A DNA stretch of 64,000 nt from assembly GCF_003958635.1 (NCBI RefSeq), contig NZ_RSEK01000006.1:62001-126000 (forward strand), in the 5' to 3' direction. Shown here piece by piece: positions 17,209 to 24,800 of the stretch. The stretch's first letter is position 1. Every line of letters begins with the position of its first letter. The position numbers were made by a program, and so were the translations under genes. The DNA comes from Altericroceibacterium xinjiangense. GTDB lineage: Bacteria > Pseudomonadota > Alphaproteobacteria > Sphingomonadales > Sphingomonadaceae. Under the pieces are notes generated by a model. That model saw only the letters and a program-made list of their open reading frames with translations, was not told where the DNA came from and did not search any database.

Positions 17209-19044
17209 ATGGCCGATACGAAAAGTTTTCCACTGCCGAGTTCCGTCAAGGTAATTCCGGGTACCGAGGCTGCGCAGGCGGCGTTTCCCTATTATGTCCA
17301 GTTCACGCCCGAGGATGATGAGCGGTTCTGGTTCTATAACTCGATGCATTTTCCCGAGCCGATGCATCACTTCGACATGATTACGGCGGAAGCGGCCTAT
17401 GCCGCGCTTGGATCGTTCAACACCCGCGTGCACGTGCTGCCGACCACCAAGGGCATCGATCACCGGATCATCAACGGCCGCGTATTCATCGGCGGCGTCC
17501 CGGTAACCGACCCCGCTGAAATCGCGGAACGGCAGGAGCTCTTTCAGGAACGCGCCTTCTACTATTACCAAAACTGGGAACGGCTTTACGACCAGTGGAA
17601 GGAGAAGATGAAGGCGCTGATCGCGGAAGCGCAGACGCTGCCGAAGCCTGAGCTGCCCGAATGGGAGCCGATCGAGACGACCCACACCGGCAAGGGCGTC
17701 GCATCCAACCACGCGCTGCTCGACACGTACCGCAAGCAGCTCGAAGGCTACTACCGGATGTGGCACCACCACTTCGAGTTTCTGCTGCTCGGCTACGGCG
17801 CGTACATGACGTTCTTCGACTTCTGCAAGCGCGCCTTCCCCGAGATTTCCGACCAGGCGATCAGCCGGATGGTCGCGGGGATGGAAGCGGAAATCTTCCG
17901 TCCGGACGAAGAAGTGAAGCGTCTTGCCCGCCGCGCGGTGGAGCTGGGCGTGGACGGCCAGTTCCATGACGACATGGACATCGAAACCGTACTCGGCGCG
18001 CTGGACCAGCTGGGCGAGAACGGCCGGGAATGGCTGAAGGACCTGGAAAGCTCTCGCAACCCCTGGTTCAACGTCAACGTGGGGGACGGGTTCTACCACT
18101 ATCACCGGTCCTGGAACGATGACTTGTCGATGCCGTTCGCCGCGCTGCCCGGCTATATCGACAAGATCAAGGCGGGCGAGAACATCGAGCGTCCCATGGC
18201 GCGCCTGATCGAGGAGCGGGACCAGCTCGTTTCCGATTACCGCGAACTGCTCGACACCGAAGAGGACAAGGCGACTTACGACCAGCTGATCGAGCTGGCC
18301 CACCGCGTGTTCCCTTACGTCGAAGGGCACAAGTTCTACTGCGAGCACTGGTACACCAACCTGTTCTTCAACAAGATCCGCGAATTTGGCGCACTGCTGG
18401 CGGAAAACGGGTTCTTCGCGAAGGAAGAAGACGTGTTCCACCTGACCCACTACGAGGTGGAAAGCGCGATCATCGACCTGATGCTGTCGTGGTCCAGCGG
18501 GTCACCTCCCCAAGGTCCGAAGCACTGGCCCGCGATCGTGAAGCAGCGGCAAGCCGCGATTGAGGAATGGAGCAAGCACAGCGTCTCGCCCGCGCTGGGA
18601 GTCGTGCCGGACGTGATCGACGATCCCGCAATCGTCATGCTGTGGGGCATTACGCGGGACAACCTGGACGCGTGGCTTTCGGATGGCGAGGCGGACGAGA
18701 ACGAGCTGAAGGGCTTTGCCGCCTGTTCCGGGGTGGTCGAAGGGACGGCGCGGGTGATCAAGTCCGTGAAGGAAATCGGACGGCTGGAACAAGGCGACAT
18801 TCTGGTGTGCCAGGTGACCAACCCCACCTGGGCCCCGATCTTCCAGAAGATCAGCGCCGCTGTGTCCGACATCGGTGGATCGATGAGCCACATGGCCATT
18901 GTCGCCCGTGAGTACGGGCTGCCTGCGGTGGTCGGCACCGGCTCCGCCACCCAGAGGATCAAGGATGGCCAGCGCATCCGCGTGGATGGCGGGCGTGGCA
19001 CCGTGACCATCCTCCACGAAGAACGCGCACTGGAGGATGCCTGA
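17209..19044 (+). CDS. acvA: Aryl ketone kinase component with phosphohistidine domain (AcvA-like)
   Basis: This is a 611-residue protein whose C-terminal 110 residues are a PEP-utilising-enzyme mobile (phosphohistidine) domain. The carrier histidine is about His561 in GGSMSHMAIVAREYGLPAVV. The N-terminal 480 residues have no family name that I recognise. Together with the next gene (350 residues) it mirrors the two-subunit phenylphosphate synthase of Thauera, in which ATP phosphorylates the histidine and then a phenol. In Sphingobium SYK-6 AcvAB phosphorylate the hydroxyl of acetovanillone and acetosyringone, and gene order and sizes here match acvA-F. Start ATG 17209 has GGAGAG at 17198-17203. 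First gene of the operon; the next begins 3 bases later. Genuine PEP synthase is ruled out because no pyruvate-binding TIM barrel follows. Confidence 0.78.
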   Translation: MADTKSFPLPSSVKVIPGTEAAQAAFPYYVQFTPEDDERFWFYNSMHFPEPMHHFDMITAEAAYAALGSFNTRVHVLPTTKGIDHRIINGRVFIGGVPVTDPAEIAERQELFQERAFYYYQNWERLYDQWKEKMKALIAEAQTLPKPELPEWEPIETTHTGKGVASNHALLDTYRKQLEGYYRMWHHHFEFLLLGYGAYMTFFDFCKRAFPEISDQAISRMVAGMEAEIFRPDEEVKRLARRAVELGVDGQFHDDMDIETVLGALDQLGENGREWLKDLESSRNPWFNVNVGDGFYHYHRSWNDDLSMPFAALPGYIDKIKAGENIERPMARLIEERDQLVSDYRELLDTEEDKATYDQLIELAHRVFPYVEGHKFYCEHWYTNLFFNKIREFGALLAENGFFAKEEDVFHLTHYEVESAIIDLMLSWSSGSPPQGPKHWPAIVKQRQAAIEEWSKHSVSPALGVVPDVIDDPAIVMLWGITRDNLDAWLSDGEADENELKGFAACSGVVEGTARVIKSVKEIGRLEQGDILVCQVTNPTWAPIFQKISAAVSDIGGSMSHMAIVAREYGLPAVVGTGSATQRIKDGQRIRVDGGRGTVTILHEERALEDA

Positions 19045-19047
19045 GCA

Positions 19048-20100
19048 ATGGTGAACCGCAACACGCTGATCGCCTGGTTCCGTGAAGTGGGGATCGATGA
19101 CCGCCCGACGGTGGGCGGCAAAGGCGGCAGCCTAGGCGAACTGATCAAGGCGGGCATCCCGGTGCCGCCGGGATGCGTGGTGACCACCCGTGCGTTCGAG
19201 TTGTTCCTCGACACGCTGGAAGCCCGCGCCCCTGTGCGGGCGCGCGTTATGGAAGTGGATGCCGGCGATCTTGGCGCCGTGACGGAGCTTTCGGAAGAAC
19301 TGCGCCGCCGGGTGGTGGAGGAGCCCCTGCCCGCGTCGGTGGACGAAGCGATCCTCAGGGCCCACGCGGAATTGTGCGGCGGCGGGCAGGTGCCGGTGGC
19401 CATCCGCTCCTCCGCCACGACGGAAGACGCCGAGGACGCCAGCTTCGCGGGCCTGCAGGACACGTTCCTCTGGGTCCTGACGCCCGAAGAGACGGTAACC
19501 CGGGTGCGCGAGTGCTGGGGCAGCCTCTATTCGACCGAAAGCATCACCTACCGCCGCAAGCACGGCCTGCCGGAAGACGGCGTGGCGATGGCGGTCGTGA
19601 TCCAGCAAATGGTCGATGCCCGCTGCGCCGGGGTCATGTTCACCCGCAGCCCCCTGACAGGGGACAAGTCGGTCATCACCATCGAGGGCGCGCCCGGATT
19701 GGGTTCAGCGGTAGTTTCGGGCGAGGTCACGCCGGATCGGTGGGTGGTCGGCAAGATCACTGGAGAGATTTCCGCCCGCGACATCTCCGACAAGCACGCC
19801 AAGCAGGTGCCGGCCGAACAAGGCGGTATCCAGGAGGTGGAACTGCAGGGAGAGGAGCGCACCGCCCCCTGCCTCACCGACGATGAACTGATGCGCCTGC
19901 GCGAAATCGGCCGCAAAGTTGAGCGGCACTATGGACGCCCACAGGACATCGAGTGGGCTGTGGATAAGTCGGGGGATATCCTGTTGCTTCAGAGCCGTCC
20001 GGAAACGGTCTGGTCGGCGAAGGACAAGGTCGCCCCGGTCAAGCCGCCGGAAGAAAACCCGCTGCGCCACGTGATGACGATCTTCGGGGGAAAGAAGTGA
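19048..20100 (+). CDS. acvB: ATP-binding subunit of aryl ketone kinase (PEP/pyruvate-binding domain, AcvB-like)
   Basis: This is a 350-residue stand-alone PPDK_N (ATP-grasp) domain, the nucleotide-binding half of PEP-synthase-like dikinases. Readable motifs are VGGKGGSLGELIKAGIPVPPG, AIRSSATTEDAEDASFAGLQ, QQMVDARCAGVMFTRSP, GSAVVSGEVTPDRW and the closing DIEWAVDKSGDILLLQSRPE. It would transfer phosphate from ATP to the histidine of the preceding protein, as in phenylphosphate synthase and SYK-6 AcvAB. No third regulatory subunit, present in the Thauera enzyme, is encoded nearby. The gene overlaps the next by four bases (GTGA). Confidence 0.78.
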   Translation: MVNRNTLIAWFREVGIDDRPTVGGKGGSLGELIKAGIPVPPGCVVTTRAFELFLDTLEARAPVRARVMEVDAGDLGAVTELSEELRRRVVEEPLPASVDEAILRAHAELCGGGQVPVAIRSSATTEDAEDASFAGLQDTFLWVLTPEETVTRVRECWGSLYSTESITYRRKHGLPEDGVAMAVVIQQMVDARCAGVMFTRSPLTGDKSVITIEGAPGLGSAVVSGEVTPDRWVVGKITGEISARDISDKHAKQVPAEQGGIQEVELQGEERTAPCLTDDELMRLREIGRKVERHYGRPQDIEWAVDKSGDILLLQSRPETVWSAKDKVAPVKPPEENPLRHVMTIFGGKK

Positions 20101-20576
20101 GCCTGACCCACAAGGACATCGAGGAAGTCATGGCCCTGCTCGAAGCCTCGCGCTTCGACCGGCTGAGCCTTGAGATGGACGGCCTGAAGCTGGAACTGTC
20201 CCGTGGGGCCGCGGCCGCCCGGCAAACCGGCACGCCCACAGCGGCGCCGGCATCAGCACCAGCGGCCAGCCCTGCTCCCGCGTCTTCTCCCGCACCCGCT
20301 CCCGCCCCAGCGGCCAGTCAATCGCGCGAGGAAGGGCTGATCGAGGTCAAGTCCCCCTTGCTGGGCGTGTTCTATCGCGCGCCCAAGCCGGGGGAGCCGC
20401 CGTTCGTGGAAGTCGGCAGCAGGGTGGAGGAAGACAGTGTCATCGGGATCATCGAGGTGATGAAGCTGATGAACTCCGCCCGGTCCGGCGTGCGCGGCGA
20501 AGTGGTGGAAATTCTGGGGCAGAACGGCGAACTGGTCGAACATGGCGAGGCGCTGATCCTCGTGCGGCCGGACTGA
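20097..20576 (+). CDS. acvC: Biotin carboxyl carrier protein of aryl ketone carboxylase (AcvC-like)
   Basis: This is a 159-residue AccB-like biotin carrier. The N-terminal 40 residues resemble AccB (DIEEVMALLEASRFDRLSLE), a 40-residue Ala/Pro linker follows, and the biotinyl domain carries the acceptor Lys123 in the motif EVMKLMN. It begins at GTG 20097 overlapping the acvB stop. Its immediate partners are a biotin carboxylase and a carboxyltransferase rather than accD, so it serves a dedicated carboxylase, not fatty-acid synthesis. The names acvC, D and E follow the order in SYK-6 as I recall it. Confidence 0.8.
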   Translation: MSLTHKDIEEVMALLEASRFDRLSLEMDGLKLELSRGAAAARQTGTPTAAPASAPAASPAPASSPAPAPAPAASQSREEGLIEVKSPLLGVFYRAPKPGEPPFVEVGSRVEEDSVIGIIEVMKLMNSARSGVRGEVVEILGQNGELVEHGEALILVRPD

Positions 20577-20578
20577 TC

Positions 20579-21928
20579 GTGCCGGTTCGCCGTGTCCTGA
20601 TCGCCAACCGGGGCGAGATCGCGGTGCGGATCATCCGCACGTGCCAAAAGCTTGGTATCGAGACGGTGCTCGGGGTTTCCGAAGCGGACCGGGCAACGCT
20701 CGGCGCGCGGATGGCGGACCGGGCCGTGTGCCTTGGCCCTGCCCAACCGGGGGCGAGTTACCTCAAGATCGAGACGGTCGTGCAGGCTGCGCTTGGCACC
20801 CGGTGCGACGCGATCCATCCTGGGTATGGCTTCCTGTCCGAACGGGCCGAACTGGCCCGGCTGTGCGAGCAGGAAGGCATCACCTTCGTCGGCCCGACCG
20901 CCACGCAGATCGATGCCGTGGGCGACAAGCTGCGGGCCCGATCCGAAGCAATCGCCGCGGACGTGCCGGTCGTGCCGGGCGGACCCGTGAACAGCCCAGA
21001 GGAAGCGCGCGCGTTGGCCAAGAAGATCGGCGCGCCCTTGCTGATCAAGGCGGTCGGCGGCGGCGGCGGGAGGGGCATGAAGCTGGTCGAGCGGCTGGAG
21101 GACCTTATCCCGACGATGGACATGGCCAGTGCGGAAGCCGGGGCCGCGTTCGGCGATGCGCGGGTCTATCTGGAACGCTACGTTGCGCAGGGGCGCCACA
21201 TCGAAGTGCAGGTGCTGGGCGATGGCACAGGCCGCGTGATCCACTGCGGGGAACGCGATTGCTCCGTCCAGCGCCGCTACCAGAAGCTGGTGGAGGAAAC
21301 GCCGGCTCCGCACTTGCCGGCCGCCACGCGTGAGAAGCTGCTCGGGGCAGCGGTCCGCTTTGCGGAGCGGCTGGACTATCGCGGCGCGGGAACGGTGGAG
21401 TTCCTGTACGACGTGGCGCGGGACGAATTCTACTTCCTGGAAATGAACGCCCGCATTCAGGTGGAGCATCCCGTCACGGAAGAAGTGACCGGGATCGACC
21501 TCATAGCCCAACAGATCGCCATCGCGAACGGTGATTTCCGCCTGACGCAGGAGGAGATCGCGCTGAACGGCGCGGCGATCGAATGCCGGATCAACGCGGA
21601 AGATCCGGAGAACGGGTTCATGCCCTCGCCCGGCACCGTCGCGCATGTCCAGTGGCCCGCCGGGGACGGCGTCCGGGTGGACAGCCATATCGTCGACGGC
21701 GCGAAGATACCGCCGTTCTACGATTCGATGATCGCGAAGGTGATCGCCCACGGGCCGGACCGGGCCACGGCGCTTGCCCGCTTGCGGCAGGCTCTGGCGG
21801 ATACCCGGATCGAAGGCGTGGCGACCAACCTCGCCTTCCAGCAGCGCATCCTGGCCGACCCCGCCTTCGCGGAAGGCGGGATCGATACCGGATTCCTCGC
21901 ACGAATGATGGAAAGGGAACCCGCCTGA
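20579..21928 (+). CDS. acvD: Biotin carboxylase of aryl ketone carboxylase (AcvD-like)
   Basis: This is a 449-residue biotin carboxylase of AccC length. It has the glycine-rich ATP loop GGGGGRGMKLV, the bicarbonate-site segment ERDCSVQRRYQKLVEE, and the catalytic stretch EMNARIQVEHPVTEEVTGIDL. It carboxylates the biotin of the preceding carrier using ATP and bicarbonate. Start is GTG 20579, two bases after the acvC stop. Its stop overlaps the next ATG (TGATG). A housekeeping AccC cannot be excluded by sequence alone, but the flanking carboxyltransferase and kinase genes make a dedicated role more likely. Confidence 0.83.
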   Translation: MPVRRVLIANRGEIAVRIIRTCQKLGIETVLGVSEADRATLGARMADRAVCLGPAQPGASYLKIETVVQAALGTRCDAIHPGYGFLSERAELARLCEQEGITFVGPTATQIDAVGDKLRARSEAIAADVPVVPGGPVNSPEEARALAKKIGAPLLIKAVGGGGGRGMKLVERLEDLIPTMDMASAEAGAAFGDARVYLERYVAQGRHIEVQVLGDGTGRVIHCGERDCSVQRRYQKLVEETPAPHLPAATREKLLGAAVRFAERLDYRGAGTVEFLYDVARDEFYFLEMNARIQVEHPVTEEVTGIDLIAQQIAIANGDFRLTQEEIALNGAAIECRINAEDPENGFMPSPGTVAHVQWPAGDGVRVDSHIVDGAKIPPFYDSMIAKVIAHGPDRATALARLRQALADTRIEGVATNLAFQQRILADPAFAEGGIDTGFLARMMEREPA

Positions 21929-23394
21929 TGGCGAACGTCCAGCTTGTCGAAACCTCCCTGCGTGATGGCAATCAGTGCCTGTGGGGGGCGCTGGGGATCG
22001 ACACCGCAAAGACGCTGACCATTGCGCCGGTGATGGAGCGCTGCGGGTTCAAGGCGATCGATTTCACCACGTCCACTCACATGGGTGTGGCGGTCCGCTA
22101 CAAGCAGGAAAACCCGTGGGAGCGGATCCGCGCGATGGCGGAGATCTGCCGTGACACGCCGCTTCAGTTCCTGTCCACGGGCTTTCGCTTCATTGCCTGG
22201 GAAACCGCCTCTCCCGAATTCATGGAGCTGGCGTTCCGTACGCTGGCGAACAACGGAATCCGCCGCTTCGCGCTTGCCGATCCGATGAACGACGCCGCTG
22301 CCAACGTGGAAGTGGCCAAGATGGTCAAGCGCGCAGGCGGAGAGCAGGTGATCGGCGCCCTCGTCTACACGATCAGCCCAATCCACGACGATGCCCACTA
22401 TGCGCAAGCCGCGCGGGTCATGGCAGAAAGCCCGGACATCGACGCGTTCTACATCAAGGATCCGGGCGGTCTGCTGACCAGCCAGCGCGCCCGCACGCTG
22501 ATCCCCGCAATCCTGGCGGAAATCGGGGACAAGCCGCTGGAACTGCATGCCCACTGCACCATCGGCCTCGCCGAACGAGCCTATCTCGACGGAGCGGACC
22601 TTGGCATTTCCGCCCTTCAGTGCGCCAGCGGCGGGGCTGCCGACGGGACCAGCAACCCGCCGATTCAGCGGACGATCAAGAACTTGCGCGAAATGGGCCA
22701 CACGGTCGAAATCGATGACGATGCCGTGGCCGAAGTCGCGCGCTACTTCACCGCGCTGGCCGAAGCGGAAGGAATGCCCACGGGCGCCCCGATGCCGTTC
22801 GACGCGGCCTATTTCCATCACCAGCTGCCTGGCGGAATGGTCGGCACGATGCGGCGGCACTTGTCCGATCACCGCGTGCCGCACCTGGAAGGCGCGGTGA
22901 TAGAAGAACTTGGCCGCGTGCGCGAGGAGCTCGGCTGGCCGATCGTGATGACTCCGTTTGCCCAGATGCTGCAGACGCAGGCCGTGATGAACGTGACGGC
23001 GGAGGAACGCTATTCCGTGATCCCGGATGAGATCATCCGCTACGCGCTGGGCAAGTTCGGCCGCCCGAACGTGCCGATCGCGTCGAACGTGATGGACAAG
23101 ATCATGGCCAACCCGCGCACGAAGGAACTCGATGCGGAAACGGGAATGGCTCCGCTGTCCGAACTGCGCAAGCGCATCGGGGCGAACCTTTCGGACGAGG
23201 AATTCCTGCTGCGGGCAACCATGCCGGCCAACCTGGTCGATGCGATGGCGCAAAAAGGCCCCGCCCCGCGCGAATACAACCCGAAAGCGCGTCCGGTCAT
23301 CGAACTCCTGCGCCGCCTGCTTCAGCGGGAAGACCTGACGCACGTCACCGTTGAAAAAGCCGGGTTCCGGCTGCAACTGGAAGCCAAGGCATGA
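21928..23394 (+). CDS. acvE: Carboxyltransferase subunit, pyruvate-carboxylase/HMGL type (AcvE-like)
   Basis: This is a 488-residue TIM-barrel carboxyltransferase of the pyruvate carboxylase / oxaloacetate decarboxylase alpha class. The entry motif is RDGNQ (residues 12-16). Lys177 in YIKDPGGLL corresponds to the carboxylated metal-bridging lysine of pyruvate carboxylase, and His207 and His209 (LHAHC) are the metal ligands. A C-terminal domain (PNVPIASNVMDKIMANPR to VIELLRRLLQ) replaces the usual fused biotin domain. It would move CO2 from biotin to the alpha carbon of an aryl methyl ketone, giving a 3-aryl-3-oxopropanoate. Family membership is certain; the ketone substrate is inferred from gene order. 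Confidence 0.8.
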   Translation: MANVQLVETSLRDGNQCLWGALGIDTAKTLTIAPVMERCGFKAIDFTTSTHMGVAVRYKQENPWERIRAMAEICRDTPLQFLSTGFRFIAWETASPEFMELAFRTLANNGIRRFALADPMNDAAANVEVAKMVKRAGGEQVIGALVYTISPIHDDAHYAQAARVMAESPDIDAFYIKDPGGLLTSQRARTLIPAILAEIGDKPLELHAHCTIGLAERAYLDGADLGISALQCASGGAADGTSNPPIQRTIKNLREMGHTVEIDDDAVAEVARYFTALAEAEGMPTGAPMPFDAAYFHHQLPGGMVGTMRRHLSDHRVPHLEGAVIEELGRVREELGWPIVMTPFAQMLQTQAVMNVTAEERYSVIPDEIIRYALGKFGRPNVPIASNVMDKIMANPRTKELDAETGMAPLSELRKRIGANLSDEEFLLRATMPANLVDAMAQKGPAPREYNPKARPVIELLRRLLQREDLTHVTVEKAGFRLQLEAKA

Positions 23395-24224
23395 CCGACC
23401 TGCGCCCGCCGAAAGGCTTCATGTTCGACCTGGACGGGACGCTCATCCTGTCGAACCGCGAGCTCGGGGAATACCAGGTTCTACCGGGCGCGGTGGACGT
23501 GCTGCAGACGCTGGAAGCGCGCGGGATTCCCTTCCTCGCCCTGACCAACGGCAGCGCCTATGCGGCCAGCGTCCAGGCACCCAAGCTGCGCAAGGTCGGC
23601 CTGCCGATCAGGGATGAGCGCTTGTTCACCCCGAACAGCGTCGCGGCCAAGGTGATCCGGGACCGGGGCTTTGCCAACGTGCTGGTGCTCGGCACCCAAG
23701 GCGTGGTCGACGCGCTGAAAGGCCACGGGATTGCCTGCTGCGTTGCGACCAACGAGAGCGCGGGTAGCGCGGACGCGGTCTATGTCGCGTGGCATCCGAA
23801 CTGCACGATGGAGGATATCCACGCCGCATGCTCCCGCGTGATGGACGGCGCAGCGTTCCTCACGGCGTCCGATGTGCCGTTCTTCGCCACGCAGGCCGGT
23901 CCGGCGTTCGGGTATTCCTGCGCGATCTGCGGCGCAATTGCGCGGGTCACGGGAAAAGAGCCGGAAGTGACTGGCAAGCCCTCGATCCACGCGATGGACT
24001 TCGTCGCCGCGCAGCTTGGCCTCGCGGCAGAGGACGTGTGGGTGATCGGGGACGATCCCCGGGTTGAGACGGAAATGGCTCAAGCCGGCGGCGCCATTGG
24101 CATCGGCGTGACCAGCGGCACCACCAGCCGCGAAGAATGGGCCGCACAAGCGCCTGAACGCCGTCCGCACCTGGTGATTGAGACCGTGGGCGAGCTGCTG
24201 ACGGGTGGCTACCTGCCGGACTGA
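23391..24224 (+). CDS. acvF: HAD phosphatase, NagD/p-nitrophenylphosphatase type (AcvF-like)
   Basis: This is a 277-residue HAD hydrolase of the IIA (NagD-like) subclass, whose members often act on aryl phosphates. The nucleophile and proton donor are Asp13 and Asp15 in FMFDLDGT, the second motif is LALTNGS, and the magnesium motif is VIGDDPRVETEMAQAGG. It overlaps the carboxyltransferase by four bases (ATGA) and closes the operon. In SYK-6 AcvF dephosphorylates phosphorylated acetovanillone. A phosphoglycolate-phosphatase-like housekeeping role would be the alternative if the operon assignment were wrong. Confidence 0.8.
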   Translation: MTDLRPPKGFMFDLDGTLILSNRELGEYQVLPGAVDVLQTLEARGIPFLALTNGSAYAASVQAPKLRKVGLPIRDERLFTPNSVAAKVIRDRGFANVLVLGTQGVVDALKGHGIACCVATNESAGSADAVYVAWHPNCTMEDIHAACSRVMDGAAFLTASDVPFFATQAGPAFGYSCAICGAIARVTGKEPEVTGKPSIHAMDFVAAQLGLAAEDVWVIGDDPRVETEMAQAGGAIGIGVTSGTTSREEWAAQAPERRPHLVIETVGELLTGGYLPD

Positions 24225-24305
24225 GCGGCGCCCCTTTGTCCGGTTGCTTTCCAGCCCTCTTCCCCGCAATGATGACTGCGGTCTACGCGGGTTTCGGGCA
24301 ATATC

Positions 24306-24331
24306 CTTGCAAACTGCTTTTGCTTCTTTGC
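24306..24331 (+). promoter_or_regulatory. Candidate ScfR/PccR-type operator before the propionyl-CoA genes
   Basis: CTTGCAAA (24306-24313) matches 7 of 8 bases of the TTTGCAAA motif that I recall for short-chain-acyl-CoA regulators (PccR) in Alphaproteobacteria. Two further TTTGC half-sites follow at 24319-24323 and 24327-24331. It lies 65 bp before the epimerase ATG. Confidence 0.4.
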
Positions 24332-24377
24332 GCGGCTGCGCCGACTGGCATATCGCTGGGGCGGGAAAGGATCGGAC

Positions 24378-24800
24378 ATGAAACTTGGCCGTCTCAATCA
24401 CGTCGGAGTAGCCACGCCCGACCTCAGTGCCGCGATCGCTTTCCATCGGGACGTGCTAGGGGCAACCCGCATCAGTCAGCCGGTGGAGATGCCGGAGCAA
24501 GGCGTGCGGCTGTGCTTCGTCGACACCCCGAATGGCGGCACCCAGATCGAACTGATCGAGCCGCTGGGCGACAATTCCCCGATCCACGGCTTTCTGGCCA
24601 GGAACCCCGCAGGCGGGCAACACCATCTGTGTTATGAGGTACCGGACATCGGCGCGGCGCGTGAATGGTTCCAAGGTCAGGGCAAGCGCATCCTCGGCCC
24701 GACCCGCATCGGGGCGCACGGGACGCCGATTTTCTTCCTCCATCCACGGGATATGGGCGGCATCCTGACCGAGATCATGGAGAGCCCGGTTCATGCCTGA
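24378..24800 (+). CDS. mce: Methylmalonyl-CoA epimerase
   Basis: This is a 140-residue VOC-fold protein, the usual epimerase size. Metal-ligand positions are visible as His8 ([11 protein letters not shown]), the glutamate in [10 protein letters not shown], the histidine in [10 protein letters not shown] and the terminal glutamate in GGILTEIME. It interconverts the (S)- and (R)-methylmalonyl-CoA produced by propionyl-CoA carboxylase and used by the mutase. A GGAAAGGATCGG leader precedes the ATG. Its last eight bases overlap the mutase gene. A 153-bp gap with a candidate PccR site separates it from the acv operon, so it probably has its own promoter. Confidence 0.92.
   Translation: MKLGRLNHVGVATPDLSAAIAFHRDVLGATRISQPVEMPEQGVRLCFVDTPNGGTQIELIEPLGDNSPIHGFLARNPAGGQHHLCYEVPDIGAAREWFQGQGKRILGPTRIGAHGTPIFFLHPRDMGGILTEIMESPVHA

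Noticed and set aside
17209-20100. Possible split phosphoenolpyruvate synthase.
   Set aside because: The pyruvate-binding barrel of PEP synthase is missing and the pair is fused into an operon with biotin-dependent carboxylation genes, so an aryl kinase is the better reading.
20097-23394. Possible acetyl-CoA carboxylase or oxaloacetate decarboxylase.
   Set aside because: No accA/accD-type carboxyltransferase and no membrane decarboxylase subunits are present; the carboxyltransferase is a stand-alone pyruvate-carboxylase-like barrel between kinase and phosphatase genes.
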